A stretch of DNA of 64,000 nucleotides from Massilia sp. NR 4-1 (GCF_001191005.1 NZ_CP012201.1:5270001-5334000), one strand, 5' to 3'; positions 1-9,529 are shown, counted from the first letter of the stretch. Program-made: numbers and translations. The notes: generated from the letters alone by a model not told the origin.

Positions 1-1
1 T

Positions 2-634
2 GCCATCACTGCCACGCAGATGATGGAATCGATGATCTTCAACGCCGTGCCGACCCGCGCCGAAGTGTCGGACGTGGCGAACGCCGTGCTGGACGGCACC
101 GACGCCGTGATGACCTCGGCCGAAACCGCTTCCGGCAAATACCCGGTGGAGACGGTGGAAATGATGGCCGCCATCTGCATCGAAGCCGAGCAATCCGAAT
201 ACAACAAGCTGGACGCTGATTTCCTCAACGCCCGCTTTACCCGCATCGACCAGTCGATTGCCTATGGTGCGCTGTTTACCGCCCACCACCTGCGCGTGAA
301 AGCGATTGTGGCCCTGACCGAATCCGGCTCCACCGCACTGTGGATGAGCCGCCACAATATCGACACGCCGATCATCGCGCTCACGCCGAGCGTCACCACC
401 CAGCGTAAAGCTTGCCTGTACCGCAATGTCTGCACCTTCCAGCTGACCCAGGACGCGCCCACCGACGTGGTGCTGCGCAGCGCCGAAGACTTGCTGGTGA
501 AGCAGGGCATTGCCGAAAAGGGCGATATGATCGTCGTTACCTGGGGTGCGCCGATGGGCAAAGTGGGCGGCACCAACGCCCTGCGCATTGTGAAAGTGGG
601 CGAATTCACCCACCGCGCGGAAACGGCCCGCTAA
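2..634 (+). CDS. pyk: Pyruvate kinase, C-terminal part (5' end outside window)
   Basis: About 210 residues are visible, in frame from the first bases of the window, so the gene starts upstream. The segment contains the end of the catalytic barrel, with the 'ATQMMESM' helix and the 'DGTDAVMTSAETASGKYP' region typical of pyruvate kinase. The C-terminal allosteric domain follows and ends in a 'VTWGAPMGKVGGTN' segment. The enzyme converts phosphoenolpyruvate and ADP to pyruvate and ATP in the last step of glycolysis. It lies 72 bp upstream of the aldolase gene on the same strand, so both belong to a lower-glycolysis group. Confidence 0.96.
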   Translation, partial: AITATQMMESMIFNAVPTRAEVSDVANAVLDGTDAVMTSAETASGKYPVETVEMMAAICIEAEQSEYNKLDADFLNARFTRIDQSIAYGALFTAHHLRVKAIVALTESGSTALWMSRHNIDTPIIALTPSVTTQRKACLYRNVCTFQLTQDAPTDVVLRSAEDLLVKQGIAEKGDMIVVTWGAPMGKVGGTNALRIVKVGEFTHRAETAR

Positions 635-643
635 GCGCGCCAT

Positions 644-690
644 GTTCCGGCCCGCCCGCCAGGCCGGCCGGAACCGAAAGATTTCTTTAT
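644..690 (+). terminator. Possible weak hairpin between pyk and fba
   Basis: A 9-bp inverted repeat (GTTCCGGCC at 644-652, GGCCGGAAC at 666-674) is followed by a T-rich but interrupted stretch. It could be a weak terminator of pyk or a leader hairpin of fba. The T tract is poor, so confidence is low. Confidence 0.3.
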
Positions 691-706
691 TGTTTGGAGT
701 ATTACC

Positions 707-1771
707 ATGTCTCTCGTATCCATGCGCCAGCTGCTGGACCATGCCGCCGAACACGGTTATGGCCTGCCAGCCTTTAACGTCAACAACCTGGAGCAAGTGC
801 AGGCCATCATGGCGGCCGCCGATGCGGTCAACAGCCCGGTCATCATGCAGGCTTCGGCTGGCGCCCGCAAATACGCCGGCGAAGCTTTCCTGCGCCACCT
901 GATCGACGCCGCCGTCGAAGCCTACCCGCACATCCCGGTCGTCATGCACCAGGACCACGGCCAGTCGCCGGCGGTCTGCATGGCCGCGATCCGCTCCGGC
1001 TTCACCTCGGTGATGATGGATGGCTCGCTGGAAGCCGACGGCAAATCCGTCGCCTCCTACGAGTACAACGTCGAAGTGTCGCGCGAAGTCGTGAAGTTCT
1101 CGCACGCCATCGGCGTCACGGTGGAAGCGGAACTGGGCGTGCTCGGTTCCCTGGAAACCATGAAGGGCGACAAGGAAGACGGCCACGGCGCCGAAGGCAC
1201 CATGACCCGCGAACAGCTGCTGACCGACGTGGCGCAAGCCGCCGACTTCGTCGAGCGCACCCAGTGCGACGCCCTGGCGATTGCCATCGGCACCTCGCAC
1301 GGCGCCTACAAGTTCACCCGCAAGCCGACCGGCGACATCCTGGCCATCGACCGCATCAAGGAAATCCACGCCCGCATCCCCAACACCCACCTGGTGATGC
1401 ACGGTTCCTCCTCCGTGCCGCAAGACCTGTTGGCCATCATCCGCGAATTCGGCGGCGATATGAAGGAAACCTACGGCGTGCCGGTCGAAGAGATCCAGGA
1501 AGGCATCCGTCACGGCGTGCGCAAGATCAATATCGACACCGATATCCGCCTGGCCATGACCGCGGCCGTGCGCAAGTACATGTTCGAGAACCCATCCAAG
1601 TTCGACCCGCGCGACTTCCTCAAGCCGGCCCGTGCCGCCGCCGAGGAAATCTGCAAGGCGCGCTTCCTGTCCTTCGGTTGCGAAGGCCGCGCCAGCCAGA
1701 TCAAGCCGGTGCCGCTGGAAAAAATGGCCGAACGCTACAAGGCCGGCCAACTGGCCCAGATTGTGAAGTAA
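707..1771 (+). CDS. fba: Class II fructose-1,6-bisphosphate aldolase
   Basis: This 354-residue protein has the length and motifs of the Calvin-cycle-type class II (zinc-dependent) aldolases. The 'HQDHG' segment at residues 81-85 supplies metal and catalytic residues. 'EAELGVLGSLE', 'GTSHGAYKF', 'VMHGSSS' and 'NIDTDIRLA' form the phosphate and zinc binding loops. It cleaves fructose-1,6-bisphosphate into glyceraldehyde-3-phosphate and dihydroxyacetone phosphate, and works in reverse in gluconeogenesis. The ATG is preceded by a GGAG ribosome binding site. It follows pyk and precedes purC, with a hairpin in between. Confidence 0.96.
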   Translation: MSLVSMRQLLDHAAEHGYGLPAFNVNNLEQVQAIMAAADAVNSPVIMQASAGARKYAGEAFLRHLIDAAVEAYPHIPVVMHQDHGQSPAVCMAAIRSGFTSVMMDGSLEADGKSVASYEYNVEVSREVVKFSHAIGVTVEAELGVLGSLETMKGDKEDGHGAEGTMTREQLLTDVAQAADFVERTQCDALAIAIGTSHGAYKFTRKPTGDILAIDRIKEIHARIPNTHLVMHGSSSVPQDLLAIIREFGGDMKETYGVPVEEIQEGIRHGVRKINIDTDIRLAMTAAVRKYMFENPSKFDPRDFLKPARAAAEEICKARFLSFGCEGRASQIKPVPLEKMAERYKAGQLAQIVK

Positions 1772-1785
1772 GTAACACTCCCTCG

Positions 1786-1811
1786 ACCGGCGGGCCTTCC
1801 CGCCGGTTTTG
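1786..1811 (+). terminator. Intrinsic terminator after fba
   Basis: A 9-bp perfect stem (ACCGGCGGG at 1786-1794, CCCGCCGGT at 1799-1807) with a 4-nt loop is followed by a short T run. It sits 14 bases after the fba stop codon and before purC. Confidence 0.65.
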
Positions 1812-1850
1812 CTTAGTTTCGCTTAGTCTCGTTTATCCCGACCTTCCGCT

Positions 1851-2747
1851 ATGAACAGCCTTTACCAATCCTCCATCAAATCCCTGCCCCTGCTGGGCCA
1901 CGGCAAAGTCCGCGACAACTACGCCGTGGGCGACGACAAGATCCTGATCGTCACCACCGACCGCCTGTCCGCCTTCGACGTCGTGATGAACGAACCGATC
2001 CCCGGCAAGGGCATGGTGCTGAACCAGATGAGCGATTTCTGGTTCGAAAAACTGGGCCATATCGTGCCCAACCACTTGACCGGCGTGGCGCCGGAGTCCG
2101 TGGTGGCCGCCGATGAGGTGGAGCAGGTCAAAGGCCGCGCCGTGGTCGCCAAGCGCTTGAAGCCGATCCTGGTGGAAGCCGTGGTGCGCGGCTATATCAT
2201 CGGTTCGGGCTGGAAGGATTACCAGGCCACCGGCAGCATCTGCGGCATCGAATTGCCAGCCGGCCTGCGCCAAGCCGACAAGCTGCCGGAACCGCTGTTC
2301 ACCCCGGCCGCCAAGGCCGACCTGGGCGAGCACGACGAGAACATCAGCTTCGCTGACATGGAAGAGCGCATCGGCGCCGAGCTGGCCGCCAAGATGCGCG
2401 CCATCAGTATCGAGTTGTACCGCACCGCCGCCGATTACGCGGCCACGCGCGGCATCATCATCGCCGACACCAAGTTCGAGTTCGGCCTCGACGACAACGG
2501 CGTGCTGCACCTGATGGACGAAGTGCTGACCGCCGATTCCTCGCGCTTCTGGCCGGCCGATTCCTATGCGCCGGACATGTCGCCGCCGTCCTTCGACAAG
2601 CAATTCGTGCGCGACTACCTGGAAACCCTGAAGGACTGGAACAAGGCGCCGCCCGCGCCAGCCCTGCCGGCCGACGTGATCGACAAAACCCAGGCCAAGT
2701 ATTTCGAAGCCATCGAACGCCTGACCGGCGAGAAGCTGAAGGTATAA
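1851..2747 (+). CDS. purC: Phosphoribosylaminoimidazole-succinocarboxamide synthase
   Basis: This 298-residue protein begins with 'LGHGKVRDNYAVGDDKILIVTTD', the lysine/arginine and nucleotide-binding start of SAICAR synthase. The 'RLSAFDVVMNEPIPGKG' and 'YIIGSGWKDYQATGS' motifs follow. It joins aspartate to CAIR using ATP in de novo purine synthesis. It is longer than the E. coli form (about 237 aa) and matches the roughly 290-300 aa type common in beta-proteobacteria. purE starts 2 bp downstream and purK follows, so the three form a purine operon. Confidence 0.97.
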   Translation: MNSLYQSSIKSLPLLGHGKVRDNYAVGDDKILIVTTDRLSAFDVVMNEPIPGKGMVLNQMSDFWFEKLGHIVPNHLTGVAPESVVAADEVEQVKGRAVVAKRLKPILVEAVVRGYIIGSGWKDYQATGSICGIELPAGLRQADKLPEPLFTPAAKADLGEHDENISFADMEERIGAELAAKMRAISIELYRTAADYAATRGIIIADTKFEFGLDDNGVLHLMDEVLTADSSRFWPADSYAPDMSPPSFDKQFVRDYLETLKDWNKAPPAPALPADVIDKTQAKYFEAIERLTGEKLKV

Positions 2748-2749
2748 CG

Positions 2750-3250
2750 ATGACGGCGCAGAACAAGCCGCTGGTCGGCATCATCATGGGTTCGTCCTCC
2801 GACTGGGACGTGATGCAGCACGCGGTCGCCATGCTCAAGCAGTTTGGCGTGCCGCATGAGGCGCAGGTGATCTCGGCCCACCGCATGCCGGACGAGATGT
2901 TCGCCTATGCCGAAAGCGCGCGCGCGCGCGGCCTGCGCGCCATCATCGCCGGCGCCGGCGGCGCCGCCCACCTGCCGGGCATGGTGGCGGCCAAGACCAT
3001 CGTGCCGGTGCTGGGCGTGCCCGTGCCGTCCAAATACCTGCGCGGCGAGGACTCGCTGCTGTCCATCGTGCAGATGCCCAAGGGCGTGCCGGTGTCCACC
3101 TTCGCCATCGGCGAAGCGGGCGCCGCCAACGCCGCCCTGACGGCGGTGGCCATGCTGGCCGCCACCGACGACGCCCTCGCGGCCCAGCTGGAAGCCTTCC
3201 GCGCCCAGCAGACCGCAGCCGCCAAGGCCATGACCTTACCGCTTGAATAA
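2750..3250 (+). CDS. purE: N5-carboxyaminoimidazole ribonucleotide mutase (class I PurE)
   Basis: The 166-residue protein has the class I PurE signatures: 'MGSSSDWDVM' near the N-terminus, 'SAHRMPDEM' with the catalytic histidine, and 'AGGAAHLPGM' for ribonucleotide binding. It converts N5-CAIR, made by PurK, into CAIR. It lies between purC and purK with gaps of 2 and 5 bp, which indicates translational coupling. Confidence 0.97.
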   Translation: MTAQNKPLVGIIMGSSSDWDVMQHAVAMLKQFGVPHEAQVISAHRMPDEMFAYAESARARGLRAIIAGAGGAAHLPGMVAAKTIVPVLGVPVPSKYLRGEDSLLSIVQMPKGVPVSTFAIGEAGAANAALTAVAMLAATDDALAAQLEAFRAQQTAAAKAMTLPLE

Positions 3251-3255
3251 ATGTA

Positions 3256-4449
3256 ATGAGTAATCCGAAGTCTTCTTCCCCGCTGGCAGCCAATCCGCCA
3301 AGCTGGCTGGGGGTTATGGGCGGCGGCCAATTGGGCCGCATGTTCGCCCAGGCCGCGCAAAGCATGGGCTACCAGGTGGCCGTGCTGGAACCGGCGCGCG
3401 ACTGCCCGGCCGGGCAGGTTGCCCAGCGCCTGGTGCAGGCCGGCTACAGCGACGCCGCCGGCCTCGACGCGCTGGCCGCGCAATGCGTGGCCGTCACCAC
3501 CGAGTTTGAAAACGTGCCGGCCGACAGCCTGTCGCGCCTGGCGCAGCAGGTGTTTGTCGCACCGGACGCCCATGGCGTGTCGGTGGCCCAGGACCGCATC
3601 GCGGAAAAACGCTTCTTCGTCGGCTGCGCCGCGAAGTCGGGCGTGATGCCGGCGCCGCACAAGGTCATCTCGTCCGAGACGGATATCGCCAGCGTCGGCG
3701 ACGAGCTGCTGCCGGGCATCCTGAAAACCGTGCGCATGGGGTATGACGGCAAGGGCCAGGTGCGTGTGCGCAGCCGCGAGGAATTGCACGCCGCCTTCCA
3801 CTCCATGGGCCAGGTCACCTGCCTGCTGGAGAAGATGCTGCCGCTGGCCTATGAAGTGTCGGTGCTGACCGTGCGCGGCGCCGACGGCCAGTCCGTGGTC
3901 TACCCGATCGCCGAAAACGTGCACCGCGACGGCATCCTGTTCACCACCACCGTGCCGGGGCCGAATATCACGGCCGAGTGCGCGGCGAAGGCGCAGGAAG
4001 CGGCGCGCGCCATCGTGGCCGAACTGGGTTATGTCGGCGTGCTGTGCATCGAATTCTTCGTGCTGACCGACGGCAGCCTGGTGGTCAACGAGATGGCGCC
4101 GCGTCCGCACAACAGCGGCCACTACACCATCGACGCCTGCGTCACCAGCCAGTTCGCGCAGCAGGTGCGCGCCATGGCGCGCCTGCCGCTGGGCGAGGTG
4201 CGCCAGCATTCGCCGGCCGTGATGCTGAATATCCTGGGCGACATCTGGTTCGAGGGCGAGAGCGACACGGTGCGCGAACCGGCCTGGGACCGCATCCTGG
4301 GCCTGCCGGGCGCCTGCCTGCACCTGTACGGCAAGGACGATCCGCGCCGCGGCCGCAAGATGGGCCACCTGACCTTCATCGCGGCCACGCTGGAGGAGGC
4401 GCAGCGCCAGCTGCAGGCGGCCTGCCTGATCCTGGGCATCGCCCCATGA
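3256..4449 (+). CDS. purK: 5-(carboxyamino)imidazole ribonucleotide synthase
   Basis: The 397-residue ATP-grasp protein has an N-terminal 'GVMGGGQLGRMFAQAA' nucleotide fold. An ATP-grasp core follows ('GYDGKGQVRVRS', 'LEKMLPLAYEVSVLTVRG') and the active-site 'NEMAPRPHNSGHYTIDAC' is present. It makes N5-CAIR from AIR, bicarbonate and ATP, the substrate of the preceding PurE. Its stop overlaps the next start in an ATGA arrangement, coupling it to the Sua5 gene. Confidence 0.97.
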   Translation: MSNPKSSSPLAANPPSWLGVMGGGQLGRMFAQAAQSMGYQVAVLEPARDCPAGQVAQRLVQAGYSDAAGLDALAAQCVAVTTEFENVPADSLSRLAQQVFVAPDAHGVSVAQDRIAEKRFFVGCAAKSGVMPAPHKVISSETDIASVGDELLPGILKTVRMGYDGKGQVRVRSREELHAAFHSMGQVTCLLEKMLPLAYEVSVLTVRGADGQSVVYPIAENVHRDGILFTTTVPGPNITAECAAKAQEAARAIVAELGYVGVLCIEFFVLTDGSLVVNEMAPRPHNSGHYTIDACVTSQFAQQVRAMARLPLGEVRQHSPAVMLNILGDIWFEGESDTVREPAWDRILGLPGACLHLYGKDDPRRGRKMGHLTFIAATLEEAQRQLQAACLILGIAP

Positions 4450-5498
4450 GCAGCGGTGCCGTGAACGAGCTGGACCAGGCCGCCATCGGCGCGGCCGCCA
4501 GGGCGCTGGAAGCGGGCGCCCTGGTCGCTTTCCCCACCGAGACCGTGTACGGCCTCGGTGCCGACGCCGAAAGCCCGGCGGCGGTGGCGCGCATCTACGC
4601 AGCCAAGGGCCGTCCCAACGACCATCCGGTGATCGTGCACCTGGCGCCGGGCGCCGACCTGTCCTACTGGGCCAGCGAGATTCCGGCCGAGGCGCACGCC
4701 CTGGTGGCAGCGTTCTGGCCCGGTCCGCTGACCCTGATTTTGAAGCGTGCCAGCCACATTCCCGACGCCGTCTCCGGCGGCCAGGATACGGTCGGCCTGC
4801 GCTGTCCTTCGCATCCGGTCGCCATGGCCCTGCTGTCGGCCTTCAAGGGCGGCAAGGGCGGGGTGGCGGCGCCGTCGGCGAATAAATTCGGCAATGTCAG
4901 CCCGACCACGGCCCAGCATGTGCGCGACGAGTTCGACGGCGACGTCGGCCCGGCTCCCGGTAACGGGGCGCGCATCGCCGCCGTGCTCGACGGCGGCTCC
5001 AGCCAGGTCGGCATCGAATCGACCATTCTTGATCTGTCGCGCCTGGCCACGCATGGTCCGGTGCTGCTGCGTCCCGGCCATATCAGCGCCAAGCAGATCG
5101 CCGACGTCATCGGCCAGATGCCGGGCCTGCCCGACCAGAGCGCGCCGCGCGCTTCCGGCACGCTGGAATCGCATTACGCGCCGAAAGCGCCGGTGGCCCT
5201 GATTGCCGGCGCTGCCGTGGTGGAAACCTTGGCTGCCCTGCAAGCCCGGCAACGCCGGGTCGCCGTCATCCATTACTCGGCCATCGCCCTGGGCGGCGCG
5301 CAAGCGACCCTGCCGGGCGATCCGGTGGGCTATGCCTACGGCCTGTACGCCGCTTTGCGCGCCATGGACCAGACCGGGGCCGAGCTGATCCTGGTCGAAG
5401 CGCCGCCGCAGGGCGAAGCCTGGCTGGGCGTCAACGACCGCCTGCGCCGCGCCGCTTTCGGCTCCGCCGGCACCATCGACAAGTTCCTGCAAGCCTGA
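4446..5498 (+). CDS. L-threonylcarbamoyladenylate synthase (Sua5 type)
   Basis: The protein is 350 residues when started at the ATG overlapping the purK stop. A longer open frame runs upstream inside purK but is only its shadow. The N-terminal YrdC domain shows 'GALVAFPTETVYGLGADA' and 'KGRPNDHPVIVHL'. The extra C-terminal domain makes it the long Sua5 type rather than the short YrdC/TsaC. It condenses threonine, bicarbonate and ATP into threonylcarbamoyl-AMP for the t6A37 modification of ANN-decoding tRNAs. tcdA, which acts later on t6A, is also in this window at 14.6 kb. Confidence 0.93.
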   Translation: MSSGAVNELDQAAIGAAARALEAGALVAFPTETVYGLGADAESPAAVARIYAAKGRPNDHPVIVHLAPGADLSYWASEIPAEAHALVAAFWPGPLTLILKRASHIPDAVSGGQDTVGLRCPSHPVAMALLSAFKGGKGGVAAPSANKFGNVSPTTAQHVRDEFDGDVGPAPGNGARIAAVLDGGSSQVGIESTILDLSRLATHGPVLLRPGHISAKQIADVIGQMPGLPDQSAPRASGTLESHYAPKAPVALIAGAAVVETLAALQARQRRVAVIHYSAIALGGAQATLPGDPVGYAYGLYAALRAMDQTGAELILVEAPPQGEAWLGVNDRLRRAAFGSAGTIDKFLQA

Positions 5499-5712
5499 AG
5501 CGCCACACCGCCCGGCGTGGCGGCGCGCGTCAAGTGCGTGTTCGCAACGGCGCGCGCAGCTCATGCGCTGGCGGCTCAACGGCAGGAGTATGCTTATGCA
5601 AGGAAGCCCAGCCGTGTCATTGAGGGCGCGGACTTCCGCATAATTCCTGCCGCAGCGGCGGCCAGCGTGCCGCCTGCCCCTCCCGCCGCCTGCGGCTGCG
5701 CATGGAGGCTGT

Positions 5713-7263
5713 ATGTTCCGACCGCCGCGGCTTTTGCCCATTCTTTCGCGCCTTGCCGCACCCCTCCATCCCGCGCTGCTGTTCGCGGCACTGCTGGCGC
5801 CGTGCGCCACCGGTGCGGCGGCCGCGGGTGCGGAATCGGCCGCCTCCCAGCCCTATGCCGCGCGCGCCGAACGCGGCGCGCTGCTGGCGGGGCCGACCCT
5901 GGCGCGCATCGAGATGGGGCCGTTTTCCAGCGCCAAGCGCATCGAACCGGAATTGCTGTCCCAGCTGCTCGATAGGGCAGGGGAGGACGCCGGCCAAGCC
6001 ATCGGCCAGCCGCGCTGCACCATCACCACTTATACCGTGCGCTACCGCACCGTGGGCGGCAGCGGCGAAGCCACCGACGCCAGCGCCGCCCTGATCCTGC
6101 CCTCGGGCCGCGACAGCGCCTGCAAGGGGCCGCGCCCGCTGCTGCTGTATGCGCACGGCACCTCGATTTCCAAGAGCCACGATATGGCCCGCCTGCGCGG
6201 CGAGGCGCGCCTGGTGGCGGCCATGTTCACGGCCCAAGGCTATATCGTGGTGGCGCCCAATTACGCCGGCTATGAAGGCTCCTCGCTGCCCTACCATCCC
6301 TATCTGAACGCCGAGCAGCAGTCGGCCGATATGGTGGACGCCCTGCGCGCCAGCCGCGCCGCGCTGGCCAAGCTGAAAGTGCAGGCCGCGCCGCGCCTGT
6401 TCCTGGCCGGCTATTCGCAGGGCGGCTTCGTCACGCTCGCCACCCAGCGTGCCATGCAGCAGGAATATGGCAGCGAATTCCAGGTGACGGCGGCGGCCGG
6501 CCTGTCCGGCCCGTACGCGATGGCGCAGATGGCCGACGATGTCTTCGCCGGCAAGCCGAACGCCGGCATCACCGTCTACCTGCCGCTGATCGGCACTTCG
6601 GCCCAGCGCTCGGGCGCGGCCATCTATGCCACGCCGGGCGAGCTGTACGAGAGCCAGTACGCCAGCGGCATCGAAACCCTGCTGCCGGGCAGCCTGACGC
6701 GCGAAGACTTGTTCAAGCGCGGCAAGCTGCCGGCGCGCGCCCTGTTCGCCAGCGACTCGCAGCCCCAGGCCGACGGCAGCCGGCCGTATTTCGCCGATCC
6801 GCACCTGGTGCGCAGCAGCTACCGCGCCGCCTATCTGCAGGACATGGCTGAGCATCCCTGCAGCGCCACGCCGGGCGCCTGCCCCAGCCAGAACAATCTG
6901 CGGCGCTGGATGCTGAAAAACGATTTGCGCAATTACCGGCCGCAAAGCCCGCTGCTGCTGTGCGGCGCCGCCCACGATCCGGCCGTGCCTTTCTATAACG
7001 CGACGGCCGCCGCCAGTTATTTCCGCACCCAGGGCGCGCTGCCGGTCCTGCTCGATCTGGAAGCCCAGGCCCAGCAGGACGAGTACAGTCTCTACCGCCA
7101 GGGCTTCGCGCGCCACCAGGCTGCCGTGCGCCAGCAGGCGCAGCAAGAGGGCCGCAATCCGGACGAGGCGGTGGCCGAGCGCTACCATGCGCGCCTGGCG
7201 GCGCCTTTCTGCCTGCTGGCCGCGCGCGCCTTCTTCGACAAGGCCTTGCTTGAGCCGAAGTAA
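5713..7263 (+). CDS. Secreted alpha/beta hydrolase (secretory-lipase-like)
   Basis: The 516-residue protein has a hydrophobic N-terminal signal sequence ending in an Ala-rich cleavage region near residue 38. The alpha/beta hydrolase core contains 'LLLYAHGTS' (oxyanion region), the nucleophile elbow 'GYSQGGF', and the acidic residue in 'CGAAHDPAVPFYNA'. The fold resembles secretory lipases or acyl-aminoacyl peptidases of about 400-500 aa. A GGAGGC ribosome binding site lies just before the ATG. The substrate cannot be read from the sequence; esters or lipids are the reasonable inference. It stands alone between Sua5 and the GDSL esterase. Confidence 0.8.
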   Translation: MFRPPRLLPILSRLAAPLHPALLFAALLAPCATGAAAAGAESAASQPYAARAERGALLAGPTLARIEMGPFSSAKRIEPELLSQLLDRAGEDAGQAIGQPRCTITTYTVRYRTVGGSGEATDASAALILPSGRDSACKGPRPLLLYAHGTSISKSHDMARLRGEARLVAAMFTAQGYIVVAPNYAGYEGSSLPYHPYLNAEQQSADMVDALRASRAALAKLKVQAAPRLFLAGYSQGGFVTLATQRAMQQEYGSEFQVTAAAGLSGPYAMAQMADDVFAGKPNAGITVYLPLIGTSAQRSGAAIYATPGELYESQYASGIETLLPGSLTREDLFKRGKLPARALFASDSQPQADGSRPYFADPHLVRSSYRAAYLQDMAEHPCSATPGACPSQNNLRRWMLKNDLRNYRPQSPLLLCGAAHDPAVPFYNATAAASYFRTQGALPVLLDLEAQAQQDEYSLYRQGFARHQAAVRQQAQQEGRNPDEAVAERYHARLAAPFCLLAARAFFDKALLEPK

Positions 7264-7429
7264 GTCTTGCTGGCTGACTCTTGGTGTGGCCGTGCGCCGC
7301 GGAGTTCGGCGCTTTCAACAAAACTGCCTTTTTTACAAAATTCTCCTTGTGTTCGGCATTACCGTGCTGGCATATTAAATGCACGGCGAAAAGCACGTCC
7401 GTACTATAAAACACACAAGGAGACATTTA

Positions 7430-8797
7430 ATGCGCACCACCAAGCTTGCACTTGCTGCAATGGCTGCGGCCGCCCTGGCCGCTTGCGGCGGCAGCAGCCC
7501 CAGCCCCGGCGAACAGAATAACAAGGTCCAGTTTGCATCCCAGGTATCGTTTGGCGACAGCCTGTCCGACGTCGGCACTTACCGCGTCGGCACCGTCAAG
7601 GCCATCGGCGGCGGCACCTTCACCATCAATGGCGACAACACGGCGGTCAATCCGGCGCTGACCGGCAAGAACTGGACCGAACTGATGGCGGCCCAGCTCA
7701 AGCTGCCCGCGCCATGCCCGGCCATGACCGGCCTGGACGGCGACGCCAGCAAGGGCTTCTCGGTGCCCATCGCCACCAATTCCACGTGCTTCAGCTATGC
7801 CCAGGGCGGCTCGCGCGTGACCAATCCGATCGGCAAGGGCCACAAGGCCACCGGCAGCGCGCTGGGCGCCCTGACCGTGCCCGTGGTGCAACAGGTGAAG
7901 AACCACCTGGCTGTGGCGGGCGGCAAGTTCAGCGGCAAGGAACTGGTGCTGATCATGACCGGCGGCAATGACCTGCTGGTGGGCCTGGGCCAGCTCGACG
8001 AAGGCGCCAAGGCAGCCGGCGCGGCGGCTGGCGCCAAGGCCTTCGGCGCCAGCCTGACCGCCCAGCTGGCGGCCGGCGCCCCGAATCCGGCCACGGCCGC
8101 CCAGGCCATCGGCGCCGCGCTGGCGGCCGAAAGCGTGCGCCCCGGCCATACCGACAGCAGCGTGATCGCCGCGGCCGTGACGGCCGCCGTCACGGCCGGC
8201 AATACCGCGGTGGCTTCACCGGCCGTTTCCGGTCCGATGGCGCTCAAAGCCCAGGCCGATGGCGCGGCCGCCGGCGCCAAGGCCGGCGCCGACTACGTGA
8301 CCGCCACCAGCCCGACGCTGGTGACGGCCATGGCGACCGCCGCCAGCGAGCTGGTGACCCTGGTGAAAAACGAGGTCGTCGGCAAGGGCGCCAACTACGT
8401 GGTGGTCAACAATATCCCGGATGTGGCCAATACCCCGGCCGGCCTGTCGAAATCGGCCTCCATCCAGGCCCTGATCAACGCCATGGTGAAAGCCTTCAAC
8501 GACCAGCTGAACGCCGGTCTGGGCAGCGAAAGCAAGGTGCTGGTGGTCGACGTGTTTGCCGTCAGCCACGACCAGGCCACCAATCCCGGCCCGTATGGCC
8601 TGACCAATGTGAAGGATACCGCCTGCGACACGAGCAAGAATCCGCTGGGCAATTCCCTGGGCTGCAACGCCAGCAATCTGATCGCAGGCGACGTCAGCCA
8701 TTACTCCTATGCCGATGATGTGCATCCGACCCCGTTCAACTACTTCCTGCTGGCGCGCTATGTGTCGCAGAAGATGACGGTTAAAGGCTGGCTGTAA
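7430..8797 (+). CDS. GDSL/SGNH-family lipoprotein esterase
   Basis: Start chosen at 7430, where AAGGAGA lies 6 bases upstream; an earlier in-frame ATG has no such site. The 455-residue protein begins with a lipoprotein signal and lipobox (LAAC, Cys19). SGNH blocks are present: 'FGDSLSD' (block I serine), 'MTGGND' (block III Asn) and 'DDVHPTP' (catalytic Asp-His). The middle third is unusually rich in Ala and Gly, probably an insertion between blocks. It is predicted to be an outer-membrane-anchored esterase or lipase. The ompW-like gene follows after 26 bp, so the two are probably co-transcribed. Confidence 0.85.
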   Translation: MRTTKLALAAMAAAALAACGGSSPSPGEQNNKVQFASQVSFGDSLSDVGTYRVGTVKAIGGGTFTINGDNTAVNPALTGKNWTELMAAQLKLPAPCPAMTGLDGDASKGFSVPIATNSTCFSYAQGGSRVTNPIGKGHKATGSALGALTVPVVQQVKNHLAVAGGKFSGKELVLIMTGGNDLLVGLGQLDEGAKAAGAAAGAKAFGASLTAQLAAGAPNPATAAQAIGAALAAESVRPGHTDSSVIAAAVTAAVTAGNTAVASPAVSGPMALKAQADGAAAGAKAGADYVTATSPTLVTAMATAASELVTLVKNEVVGKGANYVVVNNIPDVANTPAGLSKSASIQALINAMVKAFNDQLNAGLGSESKVLVVDVFAVSHDQATNPGPYGLTNVKDTACDTSKNPLGNSLGCNASNLIAGDVSHYSYADDVHPTPFNYFLLARYVSQKMTVKGWL

Positions 8798-8823
8798 TCC
8801 ATCACGAGAGACCTGGAGACGAA

Positions 8824-9516
8824 ATGAACAACACCATCAATCGCGCCGCCCACGTGCTGGCGCAGGCTGCCGTCCTGAGCGCCGCCCTGGGCGCCGCGTC
8901 CACCGCCTCGGCCCAGTCGGCCGGCGACTGGATCCTGAAAGTCGGCGTCAACCGCATCACGCCCAAAGTCGAGAGCGGCAATGTGAGCGCCCCGGCCCTG
9001 CCGGAATCGAAGGCCGATGTGGCGGCGGACACTAAGCCCATCTTCAACATCACCCGCATGCTCACCGACAATATCTCGGCCGAGCTGGACCTGGGCGTGC
9101 CGTACAAGCACGACCTGCTGGCGGCCGGTTCGATTGCCGGCTCCGGCAAGCTCGGCACCTCCGAAGTGCTGCCGCCGACGGCCCTGATCCAGTACCGCTT
9201 CTTCGAGCCGACCGCGCGCCTGCGGCCGTATGTGGGCCTGGGCCTGACCTATGCCTACTTCCAGAAGGAGCGCGGTTCGGCCCAGCTGACGGCGCTGCTC
9301 AACACGGGCGGCCCCGGCACGACCTTCTCGCTGAAGTCGAAGTTCGCCGCCAGCTTCCAGATCGGCGCCTCGCTGCGCATCGACGATCGCTGGGGCGCGG
9401 ACATCGGCATCATCAAGACCAAGCTGAAAACCCGCGCCGACTTCTCCACCGGCCAGACCATGGAAGCCCGCCTCGACCCGCTGGCCGTCAGCCTGGGCGT
9501 GACGTATAAGTTCTAA
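8824..9516 (+). CDS. OmpW-family outer membrane protein
   Basis: The 230-residue protein has a signal peptide ending at 'ASAQSAG', then 'DWILKVGVNRITPK', the typical start of the OmpW 8-stranded barrel. 'RPYVGLGLTYAYF' and a C-terminal 'LGVTYKF' ending in Phe fit an outer membrane barrel. OmpW proteins form narrow hydrophobic channels in the outer membrane. It sits directly downstream of the GDSL esterase and is closed by a strong terminator. Confidence 0.92.
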   Translation: MNNTINRAAHVLAQAAVLSAALGAASTASAQSAGDWILKVGVNRITPKVESGNVSAPALPESKADVAADTKPIFNITRMLTDNISAELDLGVPYKHDLLAAGSIAGSGKLGTSEVLPPTALIQYRFFEPTARLRPYVGLGLTYAYFQKERGSAQLTALLNTGGPGTTFSLKSKFAASFQIGASLRIDDRWGADIGIIKTKLKTRADFSTGQTMEARLDPLAVSLGVTYKF

Positions 9517-9529
9517 GTCCGGCAGACGT

